Numbered from the stretch's first letter, positions 1-13,645 are shown. The stretch is DNA of 64,000 nucleotides from Streptomyces griseocarneus (GCA_003674045.1 PENC01000001.1:1116001-1180000), one strand, 5' to 3'. Program-made: numbers and translations. Notes: generated by a model not told the origin, from the sequence alone.

Positions 1-3000
1 CTTCCTCTTCACCGGACAGGGCAGCCAGCGACTCGGCATGGGCCGCGAGCTGTACGCCGCCTACCCGGCCTTCGCGGAGGCGTTCGACGCGGTCTGCGAC
101 GCGCTGGACCAGCACCTGGAACAGCCCCTGAAGACCGTGGTCTTTGGTGACGACGCCGACCTGCTGAACCGGACCGGCTGGACCCAGCCCGCCCTGTTCG
201 CCCTGGAGGTCGCGCTGTACCGGCTGGTCGAGGGCTGGGGGATCGTCCCCGACGTCCTCTCCGGTCACTCGATCGGTGAGCTGGCCGCCGCCCACGTCGC
301 CGGGGTGCTGTCCCTGGCAGATGCGGCGAAGCTGGTGGCCGCGCGCGGTTGTCTGATGCAGGCTCTGCCGGCCGGCGGCGCGATGATCGCCGTCCAGGCG
401 TCGGAGGACGAGGTTCTTCCGCTGCTGACCGACGGTGTGAGCATCGCCGCCCTCAACGGCCCGCAGTCCGTTGTGGTCGCGGGTGACGAGGACGCGGCCG
501 TCGCGATCGCCGCGGCCTTCGAGGCGCAGGGTCGTAAGACCAAGCGCCTGACGGTCTCCCACGCGTTCCACTCGCCCCGCATGGACGCCATGCTGGACGA
601 CTTCCGGGCCGTGGCGGAGACCCTCACCTACGAGGCCCCGCGCATCCCGGTCGTCTCCAGCCTCACCGGCGCCCCGGTCTCCGCCGAGGAGATCACCGAC
701 CCCGGCTTCTGGGTCCGTCACGTCCGCGAAGCCGTCCGCTTCCTCGACGCCGTACGCGCCCTGGAAGCCGAGGGCGTCACCACCTTCATCGAGCTCGGCC
801 CCGACGGAGTACTCACCGCCATGGCACAGGACTGCGCCGACGACCCCGACGCGGCGGCGTTCACCACCGCCCTGCGCACCGGACGCCCCGAGCCGGAGGC
901 GCTCGCCGCCGCCGTGGCCCGGGCACAGGTCCGGGGCGTGCCGGTGGACTGGGCGGCGTTCTACGCGCCCACCGGCGCCCGCCGCGTCGACGACCTGCCC
1001 ACCTACCCCTTCCAGCGCAAGCGTTACTGGCTGGAGGCCCCGGCCGGTGCCACGGGCGACGTCGCCTCGGCCGGTCTCGGCGCGGCGGGCCACCCGCTGC
1101 TGGGCGCGGCCGTGGACCTGCCCGACTCCGACGGCCTCCTCTTCACCGGACGGCTCTCGCTGCGCAGCCACCCCTGGCTGGCGGACCACACCGTCATGGA
1201 CACCGTGCTGCTCCCCGGCACGGCCCTGGTGGAACTGGCCGTGCGGGCGGGCGACGAGGTCGGCTGCGACCTGCTGGAGGAGCTGACGCTCGAGGCACCG
1301 CTGGTGCTCCCGGAGCGCGGCGGCGTCCAGTTGCGGGTCACCGTCGGCGCTCCCGACGAGGCGGCCGAGCGGCGCGCCCTGCACATCTACTCGCGCCCCG
1401 AGGACGCCACCGACGAGCCGTGGACCCGGCACGCGGCCGGTGCCCTCGCGGCGACCGGCACCGCCGCCGCCCCGGCGGCCGTGGCGGAGGAGTGGCCCCC
1501 GGCCGGCGCCGAAGCGGTCGACACCGACGGCTTCTACGCCGCCTTCGCCGCCCTCGGCCTCGGCTACGGGCCCGTGTTCCAGGGCCTGCGTGCCGCCTGG
1601 CGGCGCGGCGACGAGGTGTTCGCCGAGGTCGCCCTGGGCGAGGCGCAGCGGGACGGGGCCCGCGCGTACGGGCTGCATCCGGCGCTGCTGGACTCGGCGC
1701 TGCACGCGGTGGGCCTCGGCGGCTTCTTCGCAGAGGAAGAAGACGAGCGCGCCCGGCTGCCGTTCGCGTGGGACGGGGTCCGGCTGCACGCCGTCGGCGC
1801 CGCCGCGCTCCGGGTCCGGGTGTCCCCGGCCGGGACGGGCGCGGTCGCGCTGGCGATCGCCGACGAGACGGGTACCCCCGTCGTCTCGGTCGACTCGCTC
1901 GCCCTGCGTCCGCTCGATGCCGACCAGTTCGCGTCCGCGAACGCCGCGCATCACGAGTCGCTGTTCCGCATCGATTGGGCCCCGCTGTCCGCTCCGGCCG
2001 CACCGTCGGCCGGGCAGGCACGTGCCTACGCGATCCTCGGCGCCGGCGAGCCCACGGTGGCCGCCGCGCTGGAGGCGGCCGGAGCGGGCGCCGAGACGTA
2101 CGAGACCCTCGCGGCCCTCGCGGCGGCGGTGGACGCGGACGGCACGGCACCGGACGCCGTACTGCTGCCCTGCCTGCCCGACCCGGCCACCGCGGGCGAC
2201 ACCGCGGCCGCGGCGCACGCCGTCACCGGCCGGGTGCTGGCCCTCGTCCAGGAGTGGATCGCCGACGAGCGGTTCGCCGACTGCCGGCTCGTCCTGCTGA
2301 CCCGAGGCGCCGTGGCCGTACGCGACGGTCTGGCGGACGACGGCAGCGAGGCCGAGACGGTCGGGGACCTGGCGCACTCCGCCGCCTGGGGCCTGGTCCG
2401 CTCGGCACAGGCCGAGCACCCGGGCCGGTTCGTCCTCGTCGACGCGCAGGCCGCCGGCGACGGCGCGGACGCCCTGCTCAAGGAGCTGCCCGCCCTGCTG
2501 GCGACGGACGAGCCGCAGCTCGCGCTGCGCGCCGACGGCTGGCACGCCCCGCGCCTGGCCCGGGTCGCCTCGCTCGCCGAGGAGACCGTGCCGGACTTCG
2601 ACGCCGCGGGCACCGTGCTGATCACCGGCGCCACCGGCACCCTGGGCGCGCTCCTGGCCCGGCACCTGGTCGCCGAGCGCGGCGTACGCCACCTGCTGCT
2701 GACCAGCCGCAGGGGCGCCGAGGCGCCGGGCGCCGCCGAACTCGCCGCGGAGCTGGCCGAGTCCGGCGCCCAGGTCACCTGGGCGGCGTGCGACGCGGCC
2801 GACCGTGACGCCCTCGCCGCCGTGCTCGCCGCCGTCCCGGCCGCGCACCCGCTCACCGCGGTGATCCACTCCGCCGGTGTGCTGGACGACGGCATCGTCG
2901 AGTCGCTCACCCCGGAGCGGCTGGCCAAGGTGATGCGCCCCAAGGTGGACGCGGCGTGGAACCTGCACGAGCTCACCCAGGACCTGGACCTGTCGGACTT

Positions 3001-3925
3001 CGTGCTGTTCTCCTCGGCCGCCGGTGTGTTCGGCAACCCGGGCCAGGGCAACTACGCGGCCGCCAACGCCTTCCTGGACGCGCTCGCCCAGCACCGCCGC
3101 GCCCAGCACCGCCCGGCCGTCTCGCTGGCCTGGGGCCTGTGGGAGGACGAGGGCGGCATGGCCGCCACCCTCGCCGAGGCCGACCGGCAGCGGATGAACC
3201 GCGGCAGCATGGGAGCGCTCCGCAACGCGGAGGGCCTGGCCCTGTTCGACGCGGCCTGCCTCGCCGAACACGCCCTGCTCGTCCCCGCCGCACTGGACAT
3301 CGCCGCGCTGCGCGCCCAGTCCACGTCCGGCGTGGCGCCCCTGCTGCGCGGCCTGATCCGCACCCCCGTGCGGCGCGCCGCCGCCGGTGGCGCGGCGGAA
3401 CAGACGGTGAGCGTCCTCGACCGGCTCGCGGGCATGTCCGCGGCCGAACGGGACCGCTTCCTGCTCAATCTGGTCTGCACCCAGGTGGCCACCGTGCTCG
3501 GCCACAGCGGCGCGGGCGCGATCGAACCCGGCGCGGCCTTCAAGGAACTGGGCTTCGACTCGCTCACCGCCGTGGAGCTCCGCAACCGGCTCGGCGCGGC
3601 CACCGGCCTCCGGCTGCCCGCCACGCTGATCTTCGACTACCCGACCCCCGGGGCCCTCGCCGACCACCTGCGCGCGGCACTGCCGCAGGGCGACGGCGGC
3701 CCGTCCGTGTTCGGCGAACTCGACCGGCTGGAGGCCGCCCTGGCCACGGCGGGCGACGACAGCGTCACCCGCTCGCGGATCACGATGCGCCTGCAGGCCC
3801 TGATGGCCAAGTGGAACGACGCCCAGGACGCGACGACGACCGATGACGACCCCGGTGACGACCTCGAATCCGCAACCGACGACGAGCTCTTCGATCTGCT
3901 CGACGACGAACTCGGCTCCTCCTGA
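1..3925 (+). CDS. Type I modular PKS, 3' part (AT-DH-KR-ACP), cut by left edge
   Basis: The reading frame is open from the first bases and enters inside an AT ([11 protein letters not shown]), so the KS and start lie left of the window. The AT has GHSIGE (Ser codon 269-271) and HAFH, the malonyl-CoA signature. A DH follows (about nt 1085-1960) with catalytic His in [13 protein letters not shown], where the usual HxxxGxxxxP Gly is Asp, and the second acid in LLDSALH. The KR (about 2610-3350) has TGATGTLG, an LDD motif (B-type) and an intact Ser-Tyr-Asn triad (FSSAAG, NYAAAN). The ACP has GFDSL near 3551-3565. The acidic C-terminal tail ending [13 protein letters not shown] is a class-1 docking segment that should pair with the next gene. 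Known of the family: such a module adds two carbons and leaves a double bond. Inference: substituted DH motif probably still works, but this is unproven. Confidence 0.95.
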   Translation, partial: FLFTGQGSQRLGMGRELYAAYPAFAEAFDAVCDALDQHLEQPLKTVVFGDDADLLNRTGWTQPALFALEVALYRLVEGWGIVPDVLSGHSIGELAAAHVAGVLSLADAAKLVAARGCLMQALPAGGAMIAVQASEDEVLPLLTDGVSIAALNGPQSVVVAGDEDAAVAIAAAFEAQGRKTKRLTVSHAFHSPRMDAMLDDFRAVAETLTYEAPRIPVVSSLTGAPVSAEEITDPGFWVRHVREAVRFLDAVRALEAEGVTTFIELGPDGVLTAMAQDCADDPDAAAFTTALRTGRPEPEALAAAVARAQVRGVPVDWAAFYAPTGARRVDDLPTYPFQRKRYWLEAPAGATGDVASAGLGAAGHPLLGAAVDLPDSDGLLFTGRLSLRSHPWLADHTVMDTVLLPGTALVELAVRAGDEVGCDLLEELTLEAPLVLPERGGVQLRVTVGAPDEAAERRALHIYSRPEDATDEPWTRHAAGALAATGTAAAPAAVAEEWPPAGAEAVDTDGFYAAFAALGLGYGPVFQGLRAAWRRGDEVFAEVALGEAQRDGARAYGLHPALLDSALHAVGLGGFFAEEEDERARLPFAWDGVRLHAVGAAALRVRVSPAGTGAVALAIADETGTPVVSVDSLALRPLDADQFASANAAHHESLFRIDWAPLSAPAAPSAGQARAYAILGAGEPTVAAALEAAGAGAETYETLAALAAAVDADGTAPDAVLLPCLPDPATAGDTAAAAHAVTGRVLALVQEWIADERFADCRLVLLTRGAVAVRDGLADDGSEAETVGDLAHSAAWGLVRSAQAEHPGRFVLVDAQAAGDGADALLKELPALLATDEPQLALRADGWHAPRLARVASLAEETVPDFDAAGTVLITGATGTLGALLARHLVAERGVRHLLLTSRRGAEAPGAAELAAELAESGAQVTWAACDAADRDALAAVLAAVPAAHPLTAVIHSAGVLDDGIVESLTPERLAKVMRPKVDAAWNLHELTQDLDLSDFVLFSSAAGVFGNPGQGNYAAANAFLDALAQHRRAQHRPAVSLAWGLWEDEGGMAATLAEADRQRMNRGSMGALRNAEGLALFDAACLAEHALLVPAALDIAALRAQSTSGVAPLLRGLIRTPVRRAAAGGAAEQTVSVLDRLAGMSAAERDRFLLNLVCTQVATVLGHSGAGAIEPGAAFKELGFDSLTAVELRNRLGAATGLRLPATLIFDYPTPGALADHLRAALPQGDGGPSVFGELDRLEAALATAGDDSVTRSRITMRLQALMAKWNDAQDATTTDDDPGDDLESATDDELFDLLDDELGSS

Positions 3926-3982
3926 ACGGGAGCGTCCTGAATCGATGAGCACTACCTCCCCTTCCGCAAGGAGCCGACGGCA

Positions 3983-6900
3983 ATGGTGAACAAAGACGCA
4001 GCCGGCAACGCAGCCGGCACAGCATCGGGAAACAAAGACGCAGCCGTGAGCAAGGGCACAGCCGTGAACAACGAGGACAAGCTCCGCGACTACCTCAAGC
4101 GGGCCACCGCCGACCTGCGCCAGGTGCGCCGCAGGCTCCGTGAGGTCGAGGAGAAGAACCAGGAACCCATCGCGATCGTCGCGATGAGCTGCCGCTACCC
4201 CGGCGGCGTCCGCACCCCCGAGGACCTGTGGCGGCTCGTCGCGGGCGGCGAGGACGCGATCTCCGGCTTCCCGACCGACCGCGGCTGGGACATCGAGACG
4301 CTCTACGACGCCGACCCCGAGCAGGCCGGCTCCAGCTACGTCAGCGAGGGCGGATTCCTCTACGACGCCGGTGGTTTCGACCCGGCGGTGTTCGGGATCT
4401 CGCCGCGTGAGGCGATGGCGATGGACCCGCAGCAGCGCCTGCTGCTGGAGACGTCCTGGGAAGCGTTCGAGCGCGCGGGCATCGACCCGACCGGCCTGCG
4501 CGGCAGCCGCACCGGCGTCTTCGCCGGCGTGATGTACCACGACTACACCTCGCGCCTGGACTCCGTGCCCGAGGGCGTCGAGGGCTTCCTCGGCACCGGC
4601 AGCTCCGGCTCCATCGCCTCCGGCCGCGTCTCGTACACCTTCGGCCTGGAGGGCCCGGCCGTCACGGTCGACACGGCATGCTCGTCGTCGCTCGTGACCC
4701 TGCACATGGCGGTGCAGGCGCTGCGCTCGGGCGAGTGCTCGCTGGCGCTGGCGGGCGGCGTGACCGTGATGGCCACCCCGTCCACGTTCACCGAGTTCAG
4801 CCGCCAGCGCGGGCTCGCCGCCGACGGCCGCTGCAAGCCCTTCGCGGCCGCCGCCGACGGCACCGGCTGGGGCGAGGGCGTCGGCATGCTCCTCGTCGAG
4901 CGGCTCTCCGACGCCCGGAAGAACGGCCACCCCGTGCTGGCCGTCGTGCGCGGCAGCGCCATCAACCAGGACGGCGCGAGCAACGGCCTGACGGCTCCCA
5001 ACGGCCCGTCGCAGCAGCGCGTCATCCACCAGGCACTCGCCAATGCCCGCCTCACCACGGCCGACGTGGACGCGGTCGAGGCGCACGGCACGGGCACGAC
5101 GCTGGGCGACCCGATCGAGGCGCAGGCGCTGCTCGCCACCTACGGCCAGGACCGCGCGGCCGACCAGCCGCTGCTGCTCGGCTCCATCAAATCCAACATC
5201 GGCCACACGCAGGCCGCCGCCGGCGTCGCGGGCATCATCAAGATGGTCAAGGCCATCGAGCACGGCGTCCTGCCCAAGACCCTGCACGTCGACGAGCCGA
5301 CCCCGCACGTCGACTGGGCGGCGGGCGCGGTGGAGCTGCTCGCCGAGTCCCGCCCGTGGCCCGAGACCGGCCACCCGCGCCGCGCCGCCGTCTCCTCCTT
5401 CGGCTTCAGCGGCACCAACGCCCACACCATCCTCGAACAGGCACCCCTCCCCGAGGAGTCCGACGAGGAGACCGCCGGACAGCCGCAGCCGACGGCCGAG
5501 CCCAGGACACTCGACGTCCTGCCGTGGACGGTCTCCGGCAAGAGCCAGGCCGCGCTGCGCGCGCAGGCCGAGCGGCTGCTGGCCCACCTGGAGTCCGACC
5601 CGACGGCACGCCCGGTCGACGTGGGCCTGACGCTCGCGACCGCACGCGCGGCCCTGGACCACCGCGCCGTGGTCCAGGGCAAGAGCCGCGAGGAACTGCT
5701 GGCGGGTCTGGCTGCTCTGGCCGGGGGCGGTATGGCGCCTGGTGTGGTGCAGGGGTCTGCTGCTGGTGGTCAGGTGGCCTTTGTGTTCCCGGGTCAGGGT
5801 TCGCAGTGGGTGGGGATGGCGGTGGGGCTGTTGGATGCTTCGCCGGTGTTCGCTGCCCGGATCGACGAGTGCGCTGCCGCGTTGGCGGAGTTCTGCGACT
5901 GGTCGCTGGTCGACGTGCTGCGCGGTGCGGAGGGTGCGCCGTCGCTGGAGCGTGTCGACGTGGTCCAGCCCGTGCTGTTCGCGGTGATGGTGTCGCTGGC
6001 AGAGCTGTGGCGCTCGCTGGGCGTCCGCGCGGACGCGGTGGTGGGTCACTCGCAGGGTGAGATCGCTGCTGCGTGCGTGGCGGGCGTGCTGTCGCTTCAG
6101 GATGCGGCCCGGGTCGTGGCGCTGCGCAGCCAGGCGATCGGCCGGGTGCTGGCGGGCAAGGGCGGCATGGTGTCGGTTGCCCTGCCGGTGGCTCAGGTGC
6201 GGGAGCGGATCGCCGCGTGGGGCGAGGAGCGCATCTCGGTGGCGGCTGTCAACGGCCCCTCCTCCGTGGTCGTTTCCGGTGAGCCGGGTGCGCTGGACGA
6301 GCTGATCGCTTCCTGCGAGGCGGACGAGGTCCGCGCCCGCAAGGTCCCCGTGGACTACGCCTCCCACTCCGCCCAGGTGGAGCTGCTGCGCGAGGAGCTG
6401 CTGAAGCTGCTCGCGCCCGTCACACCGAAGGCCGCCGAGGTGCCCTTCCTGTCGACGGTGACGGGGGAGTGGGTCCAGGGTCCGGAGCTGGACGCCGAGT
6501 ACTGGTTCACCAACCTTCGCCAGACCGTCGAGCTCGAGGGCGCCGTGCGCCGTCTGCTGGACGAGGGCTTCGGCGTGTTCGTCGAGTCCAGCGCGCACCC
6601 CGTGCTGACGATGGGCGTCCAGGAGACCGCCGAGGATGCCGCCCGCGCGGCCGCCGCCATCGGCTCCCTGCGCCGTGACGAAGGCGGCCTGGAGCGGTTC
6701 TTCACCTCTCTCGGCGAGGCGTGGACGCGCGGTGTGTCCGTCGACTGGGACGCCGTCTACGAGGGCACCGGCGCCGAACGCGTCGGCCTGCCCACCTACG
6801 CCTTCCAGCACCAGCACTACTGGCTGGAGGCCGGCGCCCCCGCCGTGGCCGTGGACCCGGTCGAGGCCCGCTTCTGGGAGGCCGTGGAGCGCGAGGACTG

Positions 6901-9900
6901 GCAGGCGCTCGCCATCGAGCTCGCCGTCGACGGCGACGAGCGGGCCAGCGCCCTGCTGCCCGCCCTGGCCAACTGGCGCAAGCAGAGCCGCAAGCAGTCC
7001 ATCGTGGACGGCTGGCGCTACCGCGTGACCTGGAAGCCGCTGGCCGAGGGTTCCGCCGCGCGGCTCTCCGGCACCTGGCTGCTGGTCGTGCCCGCGTCCA
7101 TGGCCGACGACGACTGGGCCACCGGCACGGCCCGGGTCCTCGCCGAGCGCGGCGCCGACGTACGACAGCTCGTCATGGACACCGGCTCCGACGACCGGGA
7201 GTCCCTTACCGCGCTGTTGAAGCAGGCCGCCGAAGCTCCCTTCGCCGGTGTGCTCTCGCTGCTGGCGCTGGACGACCGGCAGCACCCCGTGCACACCTCC
7301 GCCCCCGCCGGAGCCGTCGCCCAACTGGCGCTGATCCAGGCGCTGGGCGACGCCGAGGTCGCCGCTCCGCTGTGGTGCGCTACCCGCGGCGCCGTCTCCA
7401 CCGGCCGTTCGGACCGGCTGGAGTCGCCCGCGCAGGCGCTGGTCTGGGGCCTCGGCCGCGTGGCCGCCCTGGAGCACGGCGAGCGCTACGGCGGCCTCGT
7501 CGACCTGCCGGAGACCGCCGACGACCGCGCGTTCGCCCGGCTGGTGACCGTCCTGGCCGGAGCCGGGGACGAGGACCAGGTCGCGATCCGGCCCACCGGC
7601 CTGCTCGCCCGCCGCCTGGTGCGGTCCCCGCTGGCCGAGACCGCTCCTGTGCGGAGCTGGCAGCCGTCCGGTACGACGCTGGTGACCGGTGGTACGGGTG
7701 CGCTGGGTGCGCATGTGGCCCGCTGGCTGGCGCGTAACGGTGCCGAGCACCTGCTGCTCACCAGCCGCCGTGGCCTGGAGGCGCCGGGTGCTGCCGAGCT
7801 GCGTGAGGAGCTTGTCGCGCTCGGTGCCGAGGTCACCGTCGCCGCCTGTGACGTGGCCGACCGTGAGGCCGTCGAGGCGTTGCTCGCCGGTATTCCGGCC
7901 GAGCGGCCGCTGACCGCCGTCGTGCACACCGCCGCGGTGCTGGACGACGGCGTGATCGAGGGCCTGACGCCCGAGCAGGTCGACCGGGTGCTCAAGGTCA
8001 AGGTCGACGCCACGCTCCACCTGCACGAGCTGACCAAGGACCTGGACCTGTCGGCGTTCGTGCTGTTCTCCTCCTTCGCCGCCACGTTCGGCGCGCCCGG
8101 CCAGGGCAACTACGCGCCGGGCAACGCCTTCCTGGACGCCTTCGCCGAGTGGCGCCGCGCCGCCGGGCTGCCCGCCACCTCGCTGGCCTGGGGCCCGTGG
8201 GGCGAGGGCGGCATGGCCGAGGGCGGGGTCGGCGACCGGATGCGCCGCCACGGCGTCATCGAGATGTCGCCCGAACTCGCCGTCACCGCGCTCCAGCACG
8301 CCCTGGACCGCGACGAGTCCGTGCTGACCGTCGTCGACATGGAGTGGAAGCGCTTCGTCCTCGCCTTCACCTCCGGCCGCTCCCGGCCGCTGCTGCACGA
8401 CCTGCCCGAGGCGCGGGACGTCATCAAGGACATGGCGGGCGACGAGGCCGAGGACTCCGACGCCGCCGCCCTCGCCCAGCAGCTCTCCGGACTGCCCGAG
8501 GCCGAGCAGGAGCGGCTGCTGCTGGAGCTCGTACGGACCGCCGTCGCGACCGTGCTGGGCTACACCGAGGCCGTCGAGGCCGTCCGCGCCTTCAAGGAGC
8601 TCGGCTTCGACTCGCTCACCGCGGTCGAGCTGCGCAACCGGCTCGGCGCCGCGACGGGACTCAAGCTCCCGCCGACGCTGATCTTCGACTACCCGACCCC
8701 CGCCGCGCTCGCCAGGCACCTGCGCACCGAGTTCTCCGGCCGGGAGCCCGCCACCGCGGCCCCGCTGCCCACGGCGGCTGCGCTCGCCGACGACGAGCCG
8801 ATCGCGATCGTCGGCATGAGCTGCCGCTTCCCCGGCGGCGTCCGCACCCCCGAGGAGCTGTGGCAGCTGCTGGTCACGGGCGGTGACGCGCTGTCGGAGT
8901 TCCCGGCCGACCGCGGCTGGGACGTGGAGTCCCTCTACAACCCGGACCCGGACGCGCAGGGCACCAGCTACACCCGCGAGGGCGGCTTCCTCACCGGCGC
9001 CGCCGAGTTCGACCCGGCGTTCTTCGGGATCTCGCCGCGCGAGGCGATGGCGATGGACCCGCAGCAGCGTCTGCTGCTGGAGACGTCGTGGGAGGCGTTC
9101 GAGCGGGCCGGTATCGACCCTGCCGCGCTGCGCGGCAGCCGGACCGGTGTCTTCGCGGGCAGCAACGGCTCCGACTACTCCATCCTCATGCGGAACACCA
9201 CCGACGGCTACGAGGGCCACCTGGCCACCGGCAGCGCCGCCAGTGTGCTCTCCGGCCGCGTCAGTTACGTCTTCGGCCTGGAGGGCCCGGCGGTCACCGT
9301 CGACACGGCGTGCTCGGCGTCGTTGGTGGCCCTGCACATGGCGGTGCAGGCGCTGCGCTCGGGCGAGTGCTCGCTGGCGCTGGCGGGCGGTGTGACCGTG
9401 ATGTCCACCGCCGGTACCTTCATCGAGTTCAGCCGCCAGCGCGGCCTGTCCTCCGACGGCCGCAGCAAGGTGTTCTCCTCGGACGCCGACGGCTTCAGCC
9501 CCTCCGAGGGTGTCGGCGTGCTGCTCGTCGAGCGGCTCTCCGACGCGCGCAAGAACGGCCACCCGGTGCTGGCGATCGTGCGTGGCTCGGCGATCAACCA
9601 GGACGGCGCGAGCAACGGTCTGACGGCCCCGAACGGCCCGTCGCAGCAGCGCGTCATCCGGCAGGCGCTCGCCAACGCCCGTCTCTCCGCGTCCGACGTG
9701 GACGTGATCGAGGCGCACGGTACGGGCACGTCGCTGGGTGACCCGATCGAGGCGCAGGCGCTGCTCGCCACCTACGGTCAGGCCCGTCCGGCCGACCAGC
9801 CGGTGCTGCTGGGCTCCGTCAAGTCCAACATCGGCCACGCCCAAGCGGCCGCCGGTGTCGCGGGCGTGATGAAGATGGTGCTGGCCATGCGGTACGGCGT

Positions 9901-12900
9901 CGTACCGGAGTCGCTGCACATCGCCGAGCCGACCCCGCACGTGGACTGGTCGGCGGGCGCGGTCTCCCTGGTGACGGAGGCCACCCCGTGGCCCACGAGC
10001 CAGGCTCCGCGCCGCGCGGGCGTCTCCTCCTTCGGCTTCAGCGGTACGAACGCGCACGTCATCGTGGAGCAGGCCCCGGCGGAGGAGCAGGCCGAGGCCG
10101 AGGAGGCCACGCGGCAGCCGGGCGTGCTGCCGTGGGTGATCTCCGGCAAGAGCCAGGCCGCGGTGCGCGCGCAGGCGGAGAAGCTTCTCGCCCACCTCGC
10201 GGCCGACGCGGACACGCGCCCCGCGGACATCGGTCACTCGCTGGCCACCACCCGCTCCGCCCTCGACGAGCGAGCGGTGCTCGTGGGCACGGACCGTGAC
10301 GACTTCGCCCGCGGACTGGGGGCCCTGGCCCGGGGCGAGGCCTTGCCCCAGCTGGTCCGAGGAGCGGGAATCGGGGGTAAGGCCGCGTTCCTGTTCCCAG
10401 GACAGGGGTCGCAATGGGTAGGCATGGCCACCGCGCTGTTGGATGCTTCGCCAGTGTTCGCTGCCCGGATCGACGAGTGCGCCACCGCGCTGGAGGAGTT
10501 CACCGACTGGTCGTTGGTGGACGTCCTGCGCGGTGCGGAGGATGCGCCGTCGCTGGAGCGTGTCGATGTCGTCCAGCCGGTGCTGTTCTCCGTGATGGTG
10601 TCGCTGGCCGAGCTGTGGCGCTCCATGGGCGTCCGTGCCGACGCGGTGGTGGGTCACTCGCAGGGTGAGATCGCCGCTGCGTGCGTGGCGGGTGTGCTGT
10701 CGCTTCAGGACGCGGCCCGGGTGGTTGCTCTGCGGAGTCAGGCGATCGGCCGGGTGCTGGCGGGCAAGGGTGGCATGGTGTCGGTTGCCCTGCCGGTGGC
10801 TCAGGTGCGGGAGCGGATTGCCGCGTGGGGCGAGGAGCGCATCTCGGTGGCGGCCGTCAACGGTCCGTCGTCGGTGGTGGTTTCCGGTGAGCCGGGTGCG
10901 CTGGACGAGCTGATCGCTTCCTGCGAGACGGACGAGGTCCGGGCCCGTAAGGTGCCGGTGGACTACGCCTCGCACTCCGCCCAGGTGGAGCTGCTGCGTG
11001 ACGAGCTGCTGGAGCTGCTCGCCCCGGTCGAGCCGAAGGCCGCCGAGGTGCCCTTCCTCTCCACCGTTACCGGTGAGTGGGTCAAGGGCCCGGAGCTGGA
11101 CGCCGAGTACTGGTTCACCAACCTCCGCCAGACCGTCGAGCTCGAAGCCGCTGTCCGCCGCCTCCTGGGTGAGGGCTTCACGACCTTCATCGAGTCCAGC
11201 GCGCACCCCGTGCTGACGATGGGCGTCCAGGAGACCGCCGAGGACGCGGACCGCGAAGCCGCCGTCATCGGCTCCCTGCGCCGTGACGAGGGTGGCCTGG
11301 AGCGGTTCTTCATCTCCCTCGGTGAGGCGTGGACGCGTGGCGTCTCCGTCGACTGGGACGCCGTCTACGAGGGCACCGGCGCGCGCCGCGTCGACCTGCC
11401 CACCTACGCCTTCCAGCACCAGCAGTACTGGCCCGAGGCGGCCGCTCCCGAGGCCGGCGCCGAGATGCTCCCCGTGGACGCGGTGGACGCCCGCTTCTGG
11501 GAGGCCGTCGAGCGCGAGGACCTGGAGTTGCTCGCCGGCACGCTGGAGTTCGACGACGCCGGCACGCTGGGCGCCGTACTGCCCGCCCTGTCCGCCTGGC
11601 GCAAGCAGACCCGCACCCTCTCCGCCCTGGACGGCTGGCGCTACCGCGTGACCTGGAAGTCGCTGACCGAGGGTGCCGCCGCGCGGCTCTCCGGCACCTG
11701 GCTGCTGGTCGTGCCCGAGTCCGCGCTCGCCGACGACTGGGCACTCGCCGCCGTGGGCGCGCTGATCGGCCGCGGCGCCGACGTACGGCAGCTCACCCTG
11801 GGCGCCGGGGAACTGGACCGTGAGTCGGTCACCCGCCGGGTGACCGAGGAGCTCGACGGTGCCGCGCCGGTGGCCGGTGTGCTGTCCCTGCTCGCCTTCG
11901 ACGCACAGCCTGCCCCGGGCACGGACGGCGTCGACGCCGGTGTGACCGGTACCGCCGCGCTCGTCCAGGCCCTGGGCGACGCCGGGATCGACGCGCCGCT
12001 GTGGTGCGCGACCCGGGGTGCTGTCTCCGTCGGCCGCAACGACCGGCCGGAGAACCCGGCGCAGGCACTGGTCTGGGGCCTGGGCCGGACGGCGGCGCTG
12101 GAGTACCCGGAGCGCTGGGGCGGTCTGGTCGACCTGCCCGGCACCGCCGACGAGCGGGCGCTCTCCCGCCTGACGGCCGTCCTGGCCGGGGCCGAGGGAG
12201 AGGACCAGCTCGCGATCCGCGCCGCCGGTGTCTTCGCCCGCAGGCTCTCCCGCGCCCCGCTGGCCGACGCCGCTCCCGTGCGGAGCTGGCAGCCGTCCGG
12301 TACGACGCTGGTGACCGGTGGTACGGGTGCGTTGGGTGCGCATGTGGCCCGTTGGCTGGCGCGTAACGGTGCCGAGCACCTGGTGCTGACGAGCCGTCGT
12401 GGTCCGGAGGCGCCGGGCGCTGCCGAGCTGCGTGAGGAGCTTGTCGCGCTCGGTGCCGAGGTCACCGTCGCCGCCTGCGATGTCGCCGACCGTGAGGCCG
12501 TCGAGGCGCTGCTCGCCGGTATCCCGGCCGAGCGGCCGCTGACCGCCGTCGTGCACGCGGCGGGTGTCCTCGACGACGGTGTGCTGGACGCGCTGACGCC
12601 GTCCCGCTTCGCGACGGTGCTCGGCCCCAAGGCCGACGCCGCCCGCCACCTGCACGAGCTCACCCGGGAGCTGGACCTGAGCGCCTTCGTGCTCTTCTCC
12701 GGCATCGCGGGCACGCTCGGCGACGCCGGGCAGGGCAACTACGCCGCTGCCAACGCGTACCTGGACGCGCTCGCCGAGCAGCGCCGGGCCGACGGGCTCC
12801 CCGCCGTCTCCGTGGCCTGGGGCCGCTGGGGCGACACGGGCCTCGCGGCCGGTGGCGCCATCGGCGAGCGGCTGGACCGGGGCGGCGTGCCCGCCATGGC

Positions 12901-13645
12901 ACCGGACTCGGCGATCAGGGCGCTCCAGCAGGCCCTGGACCACGCCGACACGGTCGTGGCCGTCGCCGACATCCAGTGGGAGCGCTTCGCCTACGGCTAC
13001 ACGGCGGTGCGGCGCAGCCCGTTCATCGCCGACCTGCCCGAGGTGAAGCGGCTGACGGACGGCGCTCCGGCAGGCGGCGACGCCGGTACGGCCGCCGCTC
13101 CGGCGGACGCGCTGCGGCAGCAGCTGGCGGGCATGCCCCGGGCCGAGCAGTCCCTGGTCGTCCTGGAGCTGGTCCGTGGCAACGCGGCCGCCGCACTGGG
13201 GCACCCCTCGACCGACGAGGTCGGCGCGGGCCGGGCGTTCAAGGAGCTGGGCTTCGACTCGCTCATCGCGCTCGAACTCCGCAACAGGCTCGGTGCCGCC
13301 ACCGGGCTGAAGCTCCCCGCCACGCTGGTCTTCGACTACCCGACCCCGGCCGTGCTGGCCGCGTTCCTGCACGCCGAGATCACGCAGGACGGCGGCGCGG
13401 CGGCGGCCGCACCGGGCATCGCGGAGCTGGAGAAGCTGGAATCCGCGCTGTCCGTGCTCGACCCGGCCGCCGGGAACGGCGAGACCCGGGCCGACATCGC
13501 CGCCCGGCTCCAGGCCCTCCTCGCCAGGTGGGACGAGCCGCGCGGCACCGGGCCGGAGACCACCGGCGGCACGGTGACGGAAAAGCTGCAAGAGGCAACG
13601 CCTGATGAGGTCTTCGACTTCATCGAGAAAGAACTCGGAATCTAA
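3983..13645 (+). CDS. Type I modular PKS, two modules KS-AT-KR-ACP x2
   Basis: This encodes 3220 aa from an ATG preceded by AAGGAG. An N-terminal coiled-coil docking segment (about 30-58) precedes KS1 (Cys233). AT1 has GHSQG (Ser690) and YASH (about 792), the methylmalonyl signature. KR1 (from about 1231) carries LDD and an intact Ser-Tyr-Asn. ACP1 has Ser1544. Module 2 is KS (Cys1777), methylmalonyl AT (Ser2226, YASH), KR (from about 2774) and ACP (Ser3093). Neither module has a DH, so each should leave a methyl-branched beta-hydroxy unit. In KR2 the catalytic Ser is replaced by Gly (FSGIAG, Tyr and Asn kept). The first 27 residues are unlike the sister PKS starts, so GTG at 4064, which gives the conserved [12 protein letters not shown] docking start, is a good alternative. 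The C-terminus ([12 protein letters not shown]) is a docking tail. Confidence 0.96.
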   Translation: MVNKDAAGNAAGTASGNKDAAVSKGTAVNNEDKLRDYLKRATADLRQVRRRLREVEEKNQEPIAIVAMSCRYPGGVRTPEDLWRLVAGGEDAISGFPTDRGWDIETLYDADPEQAGSSYVSEGGFLYDAGGFDPAVFGISPREAMAMDPQQRLLLETSWEAFERAGIDPTGLRGSRTGVFAGVMYHDYTSRLDSVPEGVEGFLGTGSSGSIASGRVSYTFGLEGPAVTVDTACSSSLVTLHMAVQALRSGECSLALAGGVTVMATPSTFTEFSRQRGLAADGRCKPFAAAADGTGWGEGVGMLLVERLSDARKNGHPVLAVVRGSAINQDGASNGLTAPNGPSQQRVIHQALANARLTTADVDAVEAHGTGTTLGDPIEAQALLATYGQDRAADQPLLLGSIKSNIGHTQAAAGVAGIIKMVKAIEHGVLPKTLHVDEPTPHVDWAAGAVELLAESRPWPETGHPRRAAVSSFGFSGTNAHTILEQAPLPEESDEETAGQPQPTAEPRTLDVLPWTVSGKSQAALRAQAERLLAHLESDPTARPVDVGLTLATARAALDHRAVVQGKSREELLAGLAALAGGGMAPGVVQGSAAGGQVAFVFPGQGSQWVGMAVGLLDASPVFAARIDECAAALAEFCDWSLVDVLRGAEGAPSLERVDVVQPVLFAVMVSLAELWRSLGVRADAVVGHSQGEIAAACVAGVLSLQDAARVVALRSQAIGRVLAGKGGMVSVALPVAQVRERIAAWGEERISVAAVNGPSSVVVSGEPGALDELIASCEADEVRARKVPVDYASHSAQVELLREELLKLLAPVTPKAAEVPFLSTVTGEWVQGPELDAEYWFTNLRQTVELEGAVRRLLDEGFGVFVESSAHPVLTMGVQETAEDAARAAAAIGSLRRDEGGLERFFTSLGEAWTRGVSVDWDAVYEGTGAERVGLPTYAFQHQHYWLEAGAPAVAVDPVEARFWEAVEREDWQALAIELAVDGDERASALLPALANWRKQSRKQSIVDGWRYRVTWKPLAEGSAARLSGTWLLVVPASMADDDWATGTARVLAERGADVRQLVMDTGSDDRESLTALLKQAAEAPFAGVLSLLALDDRQHPVHTSAPAGAVAQLALIQALGDAEVAAPLWCATRGAVSTGRSDRLESPAQALVWGLGRVAALEHGERYGGLVDLPETADDRAFARLVTVLAGAGDEDQVAIRPTGLLARRLVRSPLAETAPVRSWQPSGTTLVTGGTGALGAHVARWLARNGAEHLLLTSRRGLEAPGAAELREELVALGAEVTVAACDVADREAVEALLAGIPAERPLTAVVHTAAVLDDGVIEGLTPEQVDRVLKVKVDATLHLHELTKDLDLSAFVLFSSFAATFGAPGQGNYAPGNAFLDAFAEWRRAAGLPATSLAWGPWGEGGMAEGGVGDRMRRHGVIEMSPELAVTALQHALDRDESVLTVVDMEWKRFVLAFTSGRSRPLLHDLPEARDVIKDMAGDEAEDSDAAALAQQLSGLPEAEQERLLLELVRTAVATVLGYTEAVEAVRAFKELGFDSLTAVELRNRLGAATGLKLPPTLIFDYPTPAALARHLRTEFSGREPATAAPLPTAAALADDEPIAIVGMSCRFPGGVRTPEELWQLLVTGGDALSEFPADRGWDVESLYNPDPDAQGTSYTREGGFLTGAAEFDPAFFGISPREAMAMDPQQRLLLETSWEAFERAGIDPAALRGSRTGVFAGSNGSDYSILMRNTTDGYEGHLATGSAASVLSGRVSYVFGLEGPAVTVDTACSASLVALHMAVQALRSGECSLALAGGVTVMSTAGTFIEFSRQRGLSSDGRSKVFSSDADGFSPSEGVGVLLVERLSDARKNGHPVLAIVRGSAINQDGASNGLTAPNGPSQQRVIRQALANARLSASDVDVIEAHGTGTSLGDPIEAQALLATYGQARPADQPVLLGSVKSNIGHAQAAAGVAGVMKMVLAMRYGVVPESLHIAEPTPHVDWSAGAVSLVTEATPWPTSQAPRRAGVSSFGFSGTNAHVIVEQAPAEEQAEAEEATRQPGVLPWVISGKSQAAVRAQAEKLLAHLAADADTRPADIGHSLATTRSALDERAVLVGTDRDDFARGLGALARGEALPQLVRGAGIGGKAAFLFPGQGSQWVGMATALLDASPVFAARIDECATALEEFTDWSLVDVLRGAEDAPSLERVDVVQPVLFSVMVSLAELWRSMGVRADAVVGHSQGEIAAACVAGVLSLQDAARVVALRSQAIGRVLAGKGGMVSVALPVAQVRERIAAWGEERISVAAVNGPSSVVVSGEPGALDELIASCETDEVRARKVPVDYASHSAQVELLRDELLELLAPVEPKAAEVPFLSTVTGEWVKGPELDAEYWFTNLRQTVELEAAVRRLLGEGFTTFIESSAHPVLTMGVQETAEDADREAAVIGSLRRDEGGLERFFISLGEAWTRGVSVDWDAVYEGTGARRVDLPTYAFQHQQYWPEAAAPEAGAEMLPVDAVDARFWEAVEREDLELLAGTLEFDDAGTLGAVLPALSAWRKQTRTLSALDGWRYRVTWKSLTEGAAARLSGTWLLVVPESALADDWALAAVGALIGRGADVRQLTLGAGELDRESVTRRVTEELDGAAPVAGVLSLLAFDAQPAPGTDGVDAGVTGTAALVQALGDAGIDAPLWCATRGAVSVGRNDRPENPAQALVWGLGRTAALEYPERWGGLVDLPGTADERALSRLTAVLAGAEGEDQLAIRAAGVFARRLSRAPLADAAPVRSWQPSGTTLVTGGTGALGAHVARWLARNGAEHLVLTSRRGPEAPGAAELREELVALGAEVTVAACDVADREAVEALLAGIPAERPLTAVVHAAGVLDDGVLDALTPSRFATVLGPKADAARHLHELTRELDLSAFVLFSGIAGTLGDAGQGNYAAANAYLDALAEQRRADGLPAVSVAWGRWGDTGLAAGGAIGERLDRGGVPAMAPDSAIRALQQALDHADTVVAVADIQWERFAYGYTAVRRSPFIADLPEVKRLTDGAPAGGDAGTAAAPADALRQQLAGMPRAEQSLVVLELVRGNAAAALGHPSTDEVGAGRAFKELGFDSLIALELRNRLGAATGLKLPATLVFDYPTPAVLAAFLHAEITQDGGAAAAAPGIAELEKLESALSVLDPAAGNGETRADIAARLQALLARWDEPRGTGPETTGGTVTEKLQEATPDEVFDFIEKELGI

